This document shows, in pieces, positions 35,508 through 44,779 of a stretch of 49,977 nt of DNA. The stretch lies in the NCBI GenBank assembly GCA_009692555.1, contig SHYY01000017.1:1-49977 (forward strand). The letters are read 5' to 3'. The notes below the pieces were generated by a model that was given only the letters and a program-made list of their open reading frames with translations, had not been told where the DNA came from and made no database searches. The stretch comes from Myxococcales bacterium. GTDB lineage: Bacteria; Myxococcota_A; Polyangia; Palsa-1104; SHYY01. How positions within the stretch are numbered: the first letter of the stretch is position 1; each line of letters begins with the position of its first letter. Position numbers and translations under genes: made by a program.

Positions 35508-35610
35508 CCTGCGAGCCGAAAATGGTGCGGTGCAGCAAGTCTGTACTGCGATGCATCAGAAGCCCTCTTTCGGTTTGCGTCCGCGCCGCGAACCTGCGAT
35601 CTTGGCCCCC

Positions 35611-36822
35611 GTGGACGACGATCGCACCGGCCAGCTCATCGGCGGCCTGTACCTGGTCGAACGCCAGCTCGGGCGGGGCGCCTTCGGCATCGTCTGGCTG
35701 TGCCGCTCGCAGAGCGACAACCAGTACGTCGTCCTGAAGATCCTGCACGCCCAGTGGGCGCGCGTGCCGACGGTGGTGGAGCGGTTCCGGCGCGAGGGGC
35801 AGGTCGGGGATCGGGTGAACCACCCGCACGTCGCGCAGATCTTCGGCTTCAGCACCACCGAGGACGGCATCCCCTACATCGCGATGGAGTACCTCACCGG
35901 CGGGACGCTGAAGGACGAGCTGAAGCAGCACGGCGCGCTCTCCCCCGCGCGCGCCGCCGAGATCTGGGCGCCGGTATGCGACGCCGTCGCTGCCGCGCAC
36001 CAGGCCGGGATCGTCCACCGCGACCTGAAGCCCGAGAACGTGATGCTCACGACCCGCGGCGGGAACTCGTCCTTCCCGGTGGTGCTCGATTTCGGGATCG
36101 CCAAGTTCCGCGACGCGGCGGAGAAGCTCACCAGCACCGGGACGATGCTCGGAACGCCGACCTACATGGCGCCCGAGCAGTGCCGCGGGCAGCAGGATCT
36201 CGGCCCCCCGGCCGACGTCTACGCCCTCGGGGCGATCACCTTCGAGATCCTCTCCGGTGGCCCGCCGTTCAAGGGAAAGACCGTCGCCGAGCTGGCGATG
36301 AAGCACCTCCTCGACCCCGCTCCACCGCTGACCGGCGCCCCGCCCGCGCTGGCCGAGATCGTGGCGCGCTGCCTCGCCAAGGAGGCCGACAAACGGCCCG
36401 GAGCGTCGGCGCTCGCGGAGGCGCTCCGGAAGGCGGCCAGGGCTCAGTCGGCGCGCGTGCCGGTGATCGCCGCGGCGGCGGGCGCGGGCGCGCCGGCGGC
36501 GGCCCAATCGTCGGCCGCAGCGACGGTGGTTCCCGGTCGCCTCGCGCCGGCGGTGGTTCCCAAGGCCGCCGCAGCGACGGTGGTCTCGGGCAAGGCGCCG
36601 TCGGGGAGCTACAACAAGGTGCCTGCACGCCCCGGCGTCGCGCCCCCCTCCTCGATCGCCTCCACGGTGATGATGGGCAATGCGCAGGTGGCGATCAACG
36701 CCGAGATCGCCAGGCGCCACGCTGCGATGAAACCCAGCGGGCCGCCGATGGCGGTGCTGATCGCGGTCGGCGTGGCGGTGCTCGCCGTCGGTGGGCTGAT
36801 CACCGCCCTGCTCCTCCGCTAG
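35611..36822 (+). CDS. membrane-anchored Ser/Thr protein kinase
   Basis: About 403 residues from GTG 35611. GATCTT lies 7 nt upstream, and DDDRTGQLIGGLYLVERQLG is a typical kinase start; ATG 35551 is an alternative. Kinase domain: GRGAFG loop (near 22), VVLKIL Lys (near 46), HRDLKPENVML catalytic loop (near 138), DFGIAKF (near 162), GTPTYMAPEQ activation segment and DVYALGAITFEIL. An Ala/Pro/Val-rich linker (about 285-375) leads to one transmembrane helix MAVLIAVGVAVLAVGGLITA at the very C-terminus, so the kinase domain should be cytoplasmic. It converges on the next operon, with a 15-nt hairpin between them. Confidence 0.93.
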   Translation: MDDDRTGQLIGGLYLVERQLGRGAFGIVWLCRSQSDNQYVVLKILHAQWARVPTVVERFRREGQVGDRVNHPHVAQIFGFSTTEDGIPYIAMEYLTGGTLKDELKQHGALSPARAAEIWAPVCDAVAAAHQAGIVHRDLKPENVMLTTRGGNSSFPVVLDFGIAKFRDAAEKLTSTGTMLGTPTYMAPEQCRGQQDLGPPADVYALGAITFEILSGGPPFKGKTVAELAMKHLLDPAPPLTGAPPALAEIVARCLAKEADKRPGASALAEALRKAARAQSARVPVIAAAAGAGAPAAAQSSAAATVVPGRLAPAVVPKAAAATVVSGKAPSGSYNKVPARPGVAPPSSIASTVMMGNAQVAINAEIARRHAAMKPSGPPMAVLIAVGVAVLAVGGLITALLLR

Positions 36823-36823
36823 C

Positions 36824-36838
36824 CGAACCGGTGGTTCG
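36824..36838. terminator. hairpin between convergent genes
   Basis: CGAACC-GGT-GGTTCG, a perfect 6-bp stem filling the 16 nt between two convergent stop codons. There is no T-run, so a terminator role is only plausible. Confidence 0.4.
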
Positions 36839-37798
36839 CTAGTCGTTCTTGAGGGCCGCGGCGCCGATCTTGCGGACCGCGCCGCTGGTCTCCATGTACG
36901 AGACCCAGGCCTTGCCAAACGGCGAGAGATCGTCTTGCTTGCCCGCCTTGCGGCTCTTCTTGAAGCAGTCGTGGAACGCCTGCAGCTCGCGGTCGTCGGC
37001 GCCAAACTTCTTGAACAGATCCTTGAACGCCTTGTCCTCCTTCCCTTCGGTGGCGATCACCAGCTTGGCGCACTGGGTGCGGATCTTGGCCACGAACTCG
37101 GGCTTCTTGCACTCCTCGAACAGGAGCTGCAGGAGCGGCTGCGCGTCGGCCATCTTGTCGATCTCCGGCGCCACGCAGCGCAGGAAGCCCGCGTAGGCGA
37201 TCGCCTCGGAGACCGCCTTGCCGGCCGTGGCGTGAAAGGCCGTCCCCGCCTGCTCGATCTTCTTCTCGGCGTTCCTCTCCTCGCCGCGCCCTTTGGCGCG
37301 CTCGGCCCACGACGTGATCCCGCTGCCCAGATCGTCGAGCGACTTGCCGTATCTCGCCAGCGCCTCGCGGTAGTCTTCGGGGGCCTCCATCGTGGCGGCC
37401 TTCTCATTCAGGCCCTTCAGCCTCGGGACGCACTCGTCGAGCACCTTCTCGGGGAAGTGCAGCGGGTCGCCGGCGAAGGTCCCGTCGATGCGCTGCCCGA
37501 GCGCGACGTTGTCCGCGAACAGCCCCGGGTCGACGTTCGGCCCGAGCAGGCAGATCCAGAACTGCGAGACGTCGCCGCTCTCGACCTCCTTGAAGCGCTC
37601 CATGAACGCCGCGTGGAGCTTGCGCTCGTTGCGGCCCTTCATCAGCTTCATGGTGAGCGCACCGACGGCGGCGAGCAGGCCGAGGATCACCAGGATCGTC
37701 GGCAGCTTCGATTTCTTGCCCTTGAGATCGTAGGCCGAAGGATCGACCGGCGGCGGCAGCAGCGAGGGGACGGGCGCGTCGGGCTGTTCGTCGCTCAT
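36839..37798 (-). CDS. single-pass membrane protein of unknown function
   Basis: 319 residues. Acidic/Pro N-terminus (MSDEQPDAPVPSLLPPPVD), one transmembrane helix LPTILVILGLLAAVGALTM (about 33-51), then a large helical domain with Lys/Glu-rich segments and four or five isolated Cys. The order suggests a cytoplasmic N-terminus and a periplasmic domain. No known family is recognised. Its ATG lies 1 nt after the TGA of the OmpA-like gene, so it is translated with it; a role beside peptidoglycan or outer-membrane anchoring is possible. Confidence 0.72.
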   Translation of the reverse strand: MSDEQPDAPVPSLLPPPVDPSAYDLKGKKSKLPTILVILGLLAAVGALTMKLMKGRNERKLHAAFMERFKEVESGDVSQFWICLLGPNVDPGLFADNVALGQRIDGTFAGDPLHFPEKVLDECVPRLKGLNEKAATMEAPEDYREALARYGKSLDDLGSGITSWAERAKGRGEERNAEKKIEQAGTAFHATAGKAVSEAIAYAGFLRCVAPEIDKMADAQPLLQLLFEECKKPEFVAKIRTQCAKLVIATEGKEDKAFKDLFKKFGADDRELQAFHDCFKKSRKAGKQDDLSPFGKAWVSYMETSGAVRKIGAAALKND

Positions 37799-37799
37799 G

Positions 37800-38714
37800 T
37801 CAGATCCCTGGGTCGTCGGTGAGGGGTTGCGCGGGCTTCGCGGCTTCCGGAGGAACCTTGGTCTTACCCGCTTTGCCCGCCTTGCCCGCCTTGGCCTTGA
37901 CCGGGGCGGCGATGGGCGGAGGGGCGGGCGGGGGCGGGAGCGGCGCGGGCCGGGCCTCGATGGGCGGCGGCACGAAGTCGGGCGAGGGAACGAGCGCAAT
38001 CTCGACGCGCCGGTTGCGCGCGCGCCCCTCGTCGGTGGTGTTCTCGGCGATCGGTTCGAACTCGGCCATTCCGGCGACGGAGATGCGCCCCGCCTCGACC
38101 CCGGAGCGCATCAGGAACTCCGTCACCATCCGCGCCCGCCCGACGGTGAGCGCGAAGTTGCCGTGGATCTTGTCGTCGCTGTGGCCGCTCACCAGCAGCC
38201 TTCTTTGCGGCAGCCGCCCGAGCGCGCGGGCGACGCCGTCGAGGGTCTTCTTGGCCATCGGATCGAGGAGCATCGTGCCGCTCGCGAACAGCCCCTGGGC
38301 CGGCAGCACGAGGCGCAGCATCCCGCCGCGATTCTCGATCCGGACCCCGCCGAGCTCGAGCTCGTCACGCAGCCCGCGCGTCAGCTGGTCGATCTCCAGC
38401 GCCTGCTGCGCGGCGACGGCGCGCGCCCGCTGGACCTCGGCCACCGCCCGCTTTGCGCCGTCGCGATCCGCCACGCTCTTCAGGCCCAGCTCGCCCATGA
38501 CCTTCTCGATCTCCTTGAGCTGCGTGTTCGCCGCCTCGAGCTGCTTCGCCTCCTCGGCGATCGCCGCCTGGGCCTGCTTCTCGGCGAGCATCGACCGCGC
38601 CAGGCGCCCCTCGGCGCGCTTCAGCTCGGTGGTGCGCTCGTCGTAGTCCTGCAGCGAGACACCGCACCCGGTGGCCGCGATGAGACAGACAATCGGAAAG
38701 GTTCGGAGGGACAT
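37800..38714 (-). CDS. OmpA-family peptidoglycan-binding lipoprotein
   Basis: 304 residues from ATG 38714. The signal SLRTFPIVCLIAATGC gives a lipid-modified Cys near 17. A coiled-coil region (about 25-115, many Ala/Glu/Lys/Arg) is followed by an OmpA/MotB domain (about 125-245): LFASGTMLLDPMAKKTLDGV, LLVSGHSDDK, GRARMVTEFLMRSGVEAGRI, then GRARNRRVEIAL, the loop that binds diaminopimelate. A Pro/Ala/Lys-rich tail follows. It tethers the outer membrane to the cell wall. TAGAAT lies 7 nt before the ATG, with TTCACC 17 nt further upstream as -35. Confidence 0.92.
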   Translation of the reverse strand: MSLRTFPIVCLIAATGCGVSLQDYDERTTELKRAEGRLARSMLAEKQAQAAIAEEAKQLEAANTQLKEIEKVMGELGLKSVADRDGAKRAVAEVQRARAVAAQQALEIDQLTRGLRDELELGGVRIENRGGMLRLVLPAQGLFASGTMLLDPMAKKTLDGVARALGRLPQRRLLVSGHSDDKIHGNFALTVGRARMVTEFLMRSGVEAGRISVAGMAEFEPIAENTTDEGRARNRRVEIALVPSPDFVPPPIEARPAPLPPPPAPPPIAAPVKAKAGKAGKAGKTKVPPEAAKPAQPLTDDPGI

Positions 38715-38721
38715 GGCGCGC

Positions 38722-38727
38722 ATTCTA
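38722..38727 (-). promoter_or_regulatory. -10 box TAGAAT (with -35 TTCACC), leaderless start
   Basis: TTCACC-N17-TAGAAT-N7-ATG(38714). It drives the OmpA lipoprotein and the downstream membrane protein. Confidence 0.5.
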
Positions 38728-38797
38728 GATCACGACTCGCCCCGGGTGAACAATGTTCCGAGACTTCGTGGACGCCCTCCTGTGAGAGGGTCCCGGG

Positions 38798-39157
38798 ATG
38801 GACGAACGGCTGGCCGCGAAGGCGAGGGATCCGGCGAAGGCACGAAGGGCGGCAGCGCACCCGGAGAGGCCTGGCGAGCACTGCCACGCGGAGCCGAGAA
38901 AGTTCGCGCCGGTGATCGATCGCCATCGCTGCGAGGGCAAGAGCGACTGCGTGGCGGTGTGCCCCTTCGACGTCTTCGAGGTGCGACGGATCGACGACGG
39001 CGAGTTCGCGAAGCTCGGACTGCTCGGGAAGCTGAAGAGCATCGCGCACGGTCGCAAGACGGCCTACACGCCGCGGGCGGATACCTGCCTGGCGTGCGGA
39101 CTGTGCGTGGTCGCCTGTCCGGAGAAGGCGATCCGGCTGGTGGAGATCGGCGCCTAG
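38798..39157 (+). CDS. ferredoxin with two Fe-S cluster sites
   Basis: 119 residues. Cluster I motif CEGKSDCVAVCPFDVF (near residue 45) and cluster II CLACGLCVVACPEKAI (near 97) are separated by about 30 residues (IDDGEFAKLGLLGKLKSIAH), an insert typical of some high-potential or Azotobacter-like ferredoxins. The first 38 residues are basic/acidic and lack motifs. Both sites have the fourth Cys followed by Pro (CP). It carries electrons, but the partner is not in the window. It converges on the DEAD-box helicase gene with a 9-nt gap. Confidence 0.9.
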   Translation: MDERLAAKARDPAKARRAAAHPERPGEHCHAEPRKFAPVIDRHRCEGKSDCVAVCPFDVFEVRRIDDGEFAKLGLLGKLKSIAHGRKTAYTPRADTCLACGLCVVACPEKAIRLVEIGA

Positions 39158-39165
39158 TCAGGAGC

Positions 39166-40917
39166 CTAGCGCTCGCGGCGGACGGTCACGCGGCGGCCCT
39201 TCACCGTCGTGGCGCGCAGCGCGGCGATGATCTTGTCGGCCTCCTCCTCGAGCACCTCGACCAGCGAGAAGCTGTCGCCGATCTGGATCGCGCCGATCGC
39301 CCGCGCGTCGACGCCCGCCTCGTTGGCGATCGCGCCGACGAGATCGCCGGGACGGATCTTCGCCTGCCGGCCGGCGCCGATGAACACCCGGCAGAAGCGC
39401 GCGCCGGTCTTCGACACCGATGGGGCTGCGCCACGCGCAGGCGGGGCGCCCCCCGGCGCGGGCGCGCCACGAACCGGTTTTCCGACGGGAACGCCCCGCG
39501 CGACGGGAGCGGCGGGGGGGCGCTCGCGCGGGATGTAGGCGGGGATCTCCTGCTCGTCGCGCTCCCCCGGATCGCTCGCCGCCTGCGCCATCTTCACCGC
39601 CGCGGCGGCCACGTCCATGAGATCGAACTCGCCCGCCAGCGACTCCACCACCACCCGCACCGTGTCGAGGCCGCCTTCGAGGATCGTCTCGCGGAGCGAT
39701 CCGCGGAGCAGGTCGAGACGCCGCGCGCGCAGGTCGGCCACCGTCGGCACGGTCGCGAGATCGATCTTCTGCTTGGTCAGCGACTCGATGTTGCGCAGCA
39801 TCCGGTGCTCACGCGGCTCGGCCAGGGTGATCGCCACGCCCTCGCGCCCGGCCCGCCCGGTGCGCCCGATGCGGTGGATGTAGGCCTCCGGCTCCGACGG
39901 CACATCGTAGTTCACGACATGGGAGAGGTGCTCGATGTCGAGGCCGCGCGCCGCCACGTCGGTGGCGATCAGCAGCTCCGCCTTGCCGCCGCGGAACTTC
40001 TTCATCACCCGATCGCGCTGCTCCTGCGACAGGCCGCCGTGCAGCGCCTCGGCCCGGTAGCCGCGCGCGTTCAGCGTCTCGGCCAGCTCGTCCACCTCGG
40101 TGCGGGTGCGGCAGAAGACCAGCGCCGAGGTCGGGCTCTCCATGTCGAGCACGCGCCCGAGGGTGGCGAGCTTGTGTGCGCGCGGCACGATGAAGGCGGT
40201 CTGGCGCACCCTCGGTACCTTGCCCGCGGTCACCTTTTCGCGGGCGATGTGGATCGTCACCGGATCGCGGAGGTGACGGCCGGCGATCGCCGAGATGCGC
40301 GGCGGGAGGGTCGCGGAGAAGAGCGCGGTCTGCCGCTCGGCCGGGGCGGCGGCGAGCAGCGCCTCAAGGTCCTCGGCGAAGCCCATGTCGAGCATCTCGT
40401 CCGCTTCGTCGAGGATCACCAGGTGCAGCCCGCCGAGGCGCAGGGTGCCGCGCCGCAGGTGATCGAGCGCCCTCCCGGGGGTGGCGACCACCACGTCGAC
40501 GCCGCGCTTGAGCGCCATCAGCTGTTGCTGCATTGCAGCACCGCCGTAGACCGGCAGCACGGAGAGCCCGAGCCCCTTGCCGTAGCGATGCACCGCCTCG
40601 GCCACCTGCATCGCCAGTTCGCGGGTCGGCACCAGCACCAGCGCGGAGGGGTCGCGCACCCGCTTCTTCTCGCCCGCGGCGATCGCCCGGTGGCAACGCT
40701 GGAGGAGCGGCAGCGCGAACGCGGCGGTCTTGCCGGTGCCGGTGGCGGCCTGCCCGAGCAGATCGCGCCCGACCAGGAGCGGCGGGATCGCCTCCTTCTG
40801 GATCGGCGTCGGCTCCTCGTAGCCGAGCGCAGCCAGCGACGAGAGGATCGGCGCCTCGATGCCGAGGGCGGCGAACGCGGAGGCGGCGGCATCGGGAGGA
40901 GGAGGAGCGGTGGTCAT
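39166..40917 (-). CDS. deaD: DEAD-box ATP-dependent RNA helicase (CsdA/DeaD-like)
   Basis: 583 residues from ATG 40917 (MTTAPPPPD); an upstream extension to 40971 is less likely. Q motif GYEEPTPIQKEAIP, Walker A ATGTGKT (near residue 56), VPTRELAMQV, DEAD in VILDEADEMLDMG (near 158), SATLPP, then the second RecA domain with VFCRTRTEVDEL, LLIATDVAARGLD and HRIGRTGRAG. A Gly/Pro linker precedes a C-terminal DbpA/CsdA-type RNA-binding domain (RVFIGAGRQAKIRPGDLVGA, GAIQIGDSFSLVEV). It unwinds structured RNA in ribosome assembly and cold adaptation. Confidence 0.95.
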   Translation of the reverse strand: MTTAPPPPDAAASAFAALGIEAPILSSLAALGYEEPTPIQKEAIPPLLVGRDLLGQAATGTGKTAAFALPLLQRCHRAIAAGEKKRVRDPSALVLVPTRELAMQVAEAVHRYGKGLGLSVLPVYGGAAMQQQLMALKRGVDVVVATPGRALDHLRRGTLRLGGLHLVILDEADEMLDMGFAEDLEALLAAAPAERQTALFSATLPPRISAIAGRHLRDPVTIHIAREKVTAGKVPRVRQTAFIVPRAHKLATLGRVLDMESPTSALVFCRTRTEVDELAETLNARGYRAEALHGGLSQEQRDRVMKKFRGGKAELLIATDVAARGLDIEHLSHVVNYDVPSEPEAYIHRIGRTGRAGREGVAITLAEPREHRMLRNIESLTKQKIDLATVPTVADLRARRLDLLRGSLRETILEGGLDTVRVVVESLAGEFDLMDVAAAAVKMAQAASDPGERDEQEIPAYIPRERPPAAPVARGVPVGKPVRGAPAPGGAPPARGAAPSVSKTGARFCRVFIGAGRQAKIRPGDLVGAIANEAGVDARAIGAIQIGDSFSLVEVLEEEADKIIAALRATTVKGRRVTVRRER

Positions 40918-41084
40918 CGGCGACAGTGTCGACGAGCGCGGAGGAATTGCAACTGGACGTAGGGGCTCCATTTCGGCGGTAGAGTGGGCCGGGGTGTGGC
41001 CACGGTGCGCCCCGGCTCGCGCTCCTCCTCGGGGGAGCGCTCTCCTGCGCTTCGGGGGCGGCGCGGGCGGAGGGCGACTTTGCG

Positions 41085-42523
41085 GTGCTGGTGGGGCGGG
41101 TGCTCGTGCGCGGCGGGGTGGCGCCGCTCTGCAACGCGCGGGTCCAGGTCGGAGAGCTGGCCGCGCTCAGCGACGAGCAGGGCGCCTTCCAGCTCACGCT
41201 GGCGCCGGGCTCGATCGAGGTGGTGGTGACCGCCGCGGGGTACGAGACGCTCCATGCCCGCGAGTGGCTGATCGCGCGGGGCGCGCGAGTGGTTGAATAC
41301 CGCCTCGCGCCGTCGCCCGCGCCGCGCTACCAGACCACCGTGGCCGGGGAGGCCCGCCACGAGGGGGAGCGGGTCACTATCGAGCGCGAGGAGCTCCGGC
41401 GGGTACCGGGCGGGCTCGGCGATCCGGTCCACACCGTGGCGATGCTGCCCGGGGTGGCGCTCCCGCTGCCGCTCCTGCCGGTGCTGGTGGTGCGCGGGGC
41501 GAACCCGGGCACCAGCGCCTTCCTGGTCGACGGGATGCGCGTCCCGCAGCTCTTCCACCTCCTGATCGGCGACGGCTCGCTCGCCCCGGGGCTGGTCGAG
41601 CGGGTCGATTTCTACCCGGGCGGGTTCGATGCTTCGTTCGCGCGCGCCACCGGCGGCCTGAGCGATATCGAGACCCGCGCCGCCCGCAGCGATGGCCTGC
41701 ACGGGGAGGTCGACGTGCGGCTTCACGAGGTCTCCGCGCTGGTCGAGTCGGCGCTGCCGCGGGGCGCGCTCCTCGCCGCCGCCTTCCGCTACGGCTTCCC
41801 GAATCCGATCCTCCACCTCTTCAACGCGCGCATCGACGTCGACTTCTGGGATTACCAGGTGCGCGCCGATCGCGGCGGGCTCACCCTTGAAGCACTCGGG
41901 TCCTACGACGCGCTCAGCGTCGATAACGACACCGTCCCGCGCCAGCTCCACCTCACCTACCACCGCCTCCAGCTCCGCGAACGCCACCGCGCCGGCCCGC
42001 TCGAGATCGAGGCCGCGATCGTGGGCGGGATCGACGAGATGAACGCCCTCACCGGAGCCGGCGTGCGCAAGCTGTCGCTCGGCGCGCGGGGGGGGAGCTG
42101 CGCCGTCGCTGGCGGCGCTTCCTGCTGTTCGTGGGAGTGAACGGCGAGCTGTCGCGCTTCACCCCCGAGGACTTCGGGGTCAAGGACGGCGAGCACGGCC
42201 TGCAGGACGAATTCGGAGAGCTCGGCGAGCGACGGGACGGGGTGGTCGCGGGGGCGTTCGCGCAGGGGACGGTGGAGGCGGCCTCGTGGCTCACCGCGAC
42301 GCTCGGAGCGCGCGCCGACGTGTACCACACGAAGGGGATCACCGTCGTCGGGGTCGATCCCCGCCTCTCGCTGCGCGCCCGACCGCTCCCCTGGCTCGGC
42401 CTGAGCGCGGCGTTCGGCCTCTACCAGCAGCCGCCGACCTTCCCGGTCGGGCTCCCCGGGCTCGACGCCTTCGCCCTCGGGCTCGGCCTCCAGCAAGCGT
42501 GGCAGGGCTCGCTCACCGTCGAG
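41085..42523 (+). pseudogene. TonB-dependent receptor, frameshifted and truncated
   Basis: A carboxypeptidase-regulatory-like N-terminal domain (VLVRGGVAPLCNARVQVGEL, TLAPGSIEVVVTAAGYETLH) is followed by a plug domain (ALPLPLLPVLVVRGANPGTS, FLVDGMRVPQLFHLLIG, YPGGFDASFARATGG) and the start of a beta-barrel. At a run of eight G (42088-42095) the frame is lost. One additional G would restore it into VGVNGELSRFTPEDFG and further barrel strands, to about 42520, where the gene stops matching and joins an unrelated fragment. The expected last 200 residues are missing. The signal sequence seems to begin near 41020 (LALLLGGALSC), but I see no clean start codon in frame. It looks like a decayed or phase-variable receptor. 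Confidence 0.7.
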
Positions 42524-42972
42524 ATACCGTCGCCCCCACCACGGCCAACACCTTCGTGCCGGGCGACTACCCGGCGTGGATCGGCGACTGGCAGTTCATG
42601 GAGCGCGGGCGCCGGGTGGAGCTCAACGGGGCGTCCGATCGGATCCGCTGGCTCGAGCACACCGCGCGGAAGAACAACGGCGGCGATCTCTACTCGGCGC
42701 GCCTCGACACCCATGCGGCGCTGACGCTCGCCCGCAACGTCTTCGATTACCAGGAGAGCGCCGACGGCCGGGTGATCGCCGCGGCCAACCAGGCCTTCTC
42801 CGGCGCCCAGAACCGGATCGTGATCGTCGACGAGCAGCGGGCCACCGCACGCTGGGTGGCCGATGGGGCCTACCGCTTCCAGACCATCCCCGGGACCACC
42901 GACCTGCTGGTCCACCTCGTCGGTGGAGACGACGAAGTGGACGTGGTCCGCGTGCCGCTCCCGCTCCCCTGA
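42523..42972 (+). pseudogene. 3' fragment of an unidentified gene fused to the receptor remnant
   Basis: In another frame from about 42523 the sequence reads TVAPTTANTFVPGDYPAWIG, DWQFMERGRRVELNGASDRI, NRIVIVDEQRATARWVADGA and LLVHLVGGDDEVDVVRVPLP to a TGA at 42970-42972. Codon use is coding-like. There is no start codon at the joint, and I do not recognise the family. A deletion between two genes is the simplest explanation. Confidence 0.5.
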
Positions 42973-42983
42973 CCACCTTCCTT

Positions 42984-44513
42984 CTAGCGGTCGCCGAGCG
43001 AGAGGTGGATGTGGTGGTGGTGGAACGCCCAGCCGCCGTCGTTGCCGTAGCCGAGGCCGTAGTCGAAGCGCGTCTGGACCCAGGCCGGCAGCTCCTTCGC
43101 CGCCACGTACTTCTCCGCCTGCGCGAAGAGCGCGTCGACCAGCTTCTCGTCGACGCCCACCACCCGGAACAGCGGGTGGCTCATCAGCAGCGCGAGGAAC
43201 CACACCTGCTGCGCCATGTTCACCACGTTCTTGGTGGTGGTGCAGAAGTAGCCGTCGTTGAACTTGCCCTTCTGGCCGTTGCCGTTGTGGTCGGTGCCGT
43301 CGCCGCAGATGATCCGGTAGTCGTTGTCGGGGAGGGTCTGGTAGTAGGCGATGTCGCAGTCGCGCCCGTTGACGTGGGTGGTGGTCGGGTGGCGCGGCCG
43401 CCCCACGTCGACGCCCGGGGTCTTGCCGTTCTCCTGCGAGATGTCGGAGAGGTAGACCGGCTGCACCTCCGGCCACTTCTTCACCATCTCGCCGAACGCC
43501 CAGCGCAGCCACATCCCGAGGTCGCGGCGCACGTAGGCGTAGTCGGGATCGGTGCCGACGTAGTAGCCGTCGATCATCGCCATCGGATCGAGCGGCTCGT
43601 CGATGCCGGCCATCGGGATGGACTTGCCGCAGTCGGTGAGGCAGTCGCGCTTGGGATCGAGCGGATCGACGGTGAGGTCGAGCCAGTAGTCGTTGGTCGC
43701 CCCCTTCTCGCCGACCACCATGAGATAGACCGTCGCGCCGCCCGCGACCGGGAGGTAGGTGAGGTAGTCCTCGTCGACCGGGAGGGAGGCCGAGCCGAGG
43801 ACCTTGAACTTGCCGCCGGTGACCGTCCCGTCGGTGGCAAAGAGATCGAGGTCGCCGCTGCCCTCGAGGTGCAGCCCGACGGTGATCACGCCTCCTCCGG
43901 GAGGCCCGGTGATGGCGTAGAAGTCGCGATCTTTGGAATCACAGATTTTGAGGTTTTTGTAGATTCCCGGGAGGAGCGCGTGGGCGTGGGCGACGTCGTC
44001 GTTGCCCTCGAAGCCGAGGTCGTCGCAGCCGTCCTTCACGCAGCCGCCGCTCTGCGCGTGGCTGCCCGCCGGGCACTGCATCGCCGCCGCCGCCACGTCG
44101 AGCGCGAGATCGTAGGGCAGGTCGGCCATGCCGGCGCTGACGTGAACGAAGTAGTCGCCCGCCGCGCCCGGCTGGAGCGAGGTCTCGAGGCCGCCTCCAC
44201 CGGGCACCGCGGCGGCGATCGCCGCGCCCTGGGTCGATTCGTGGATGGTCACGCGGAGGCTCTCCGGAGGGCCCTTGAAGTCGACGTTGACCTTCAACGT
44301 GTCGCCCGCGGCGAGCGCCACCACGTACCAGTCCTCCTCGGCCGCGCAGGCGGTCAACCCGGCGGTGGCGCCGCGCTCCAGCCTTCGGGCTCCCTTGCGA
44401 TCATCGTTGGGCTCGAGCGAGTCGGTCTTGCAGCCGACCGGCCCGGCCGCCATCTCGCCACTGCACCCCGCCACCACCATCGCCGCGAACATCCCCAAGA
44501 GCGCCTTGTTCAT
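42984..44513 (-). CDS. lipoprotein with PPC-like domains and a MepA/M74-like endopeptidase domain
   Basis: 509 residues; AGAAGGAACC lies upstream of the ATG. The signal NKALLGMFAAMVVAGC gives a lipid-modified Cys near 17. Two beta-sandwich domains (about 35-130 and 150-290), of the SLEPNDD...ADxDWYVVALAAGDTL...GDYFVHVSAG type, are pre-peptidase C-terminal (PPC) domains. The C-terminal part has HVNGRDCDIAYYQT (near 378) and GWAFHHHHIHLSL (near 500). These match the HxxGRxxD...HxHxH zinc sites of LAS-family murein endopeptidases (MepA, M74). Predicted to cut peptidoglycan cross-links from the outer membrane or a predator-type environment. No other gene is co-oriented close by. Confidence 0.8.
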   Translation of the reverse strand: MNKALLGMFAAMVVAGCSGEMAAGPVGCKTDSLEPNDDRKGARRLERGATAGLTACAAEEDWYVVALAAGDTLKVNVDFKGPPESLRVTIHESTQGAAIAAAVPGGGGLETSLQPGAAGDYFVHVSAGMADLPYDLALDVAAAAMQCPAGSHAQSGGCVKDGCDDLGFEGNDDVAHAHALLPGIYKNLKICDSKDRDFYAITGPPGGGVITVGLHLEGSGDLDLFATDGTVTGGKFKVLGSASLPVDEDYLTYLPVAGGATVYLMVVGEKGATNDYWLDLTVDPLDPKRDCLTDCGKSIPMAGIDEPLDPMAMIDGYYVGTDPDYAYVRRDLGMWLRWAFGEMVKKWPEVQPVYLSDISQENGKTPGVDVGRPRHPTTTHVNGRDCDIAYYQTLPDNDYRIICGDGTDHNGNGQKGKFNDGYFCTTTKNVVNMAQQVWFLALLMSHPLFRVVGVDEKLVDALFAQAEKYVAAKELPAWVQTRFDYGLGYGNDGGWAFHHHHIHLSLGDR

Positions 44514-44699
44514 GCTGGGTTCCTTCTGGTCTCTACAGTTGTGCGGCCTCCTAGCCTGATTGCGGTGGGCCCGTCAAGCGCGCGTTTGCACCGCCGCGGC
44601 TAACCTGGGGTCGGCTGTCCCCGTCGCTCCGGTGGCCTGGCTACCGGAGTAGCCACCTTCCTGGCGCCCCTGTGGCCGGCGAAAAGTGCCAGATGGCGC

Positions 44700-44729
44700 T
44701 TGAAATCGTCGTGGGCCTTACGCTAGATT
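44700..44729 (+). promoter_or_regulatory. sigma70-type promoter of the transglutaminase gene
   Basis: TTGAAA (44700-44705), 18-nt spacer, TAGATT (44724-44729), about 51 nt before the ATG. The remaining gap 44514-44699 shows no gene. Confidence 0.6.
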
Positions 44730-44779
44730 CCGGTGGCGTTACCCTTGCTATGCGGGCGGTCCAACTTGGAGGTCATGTG

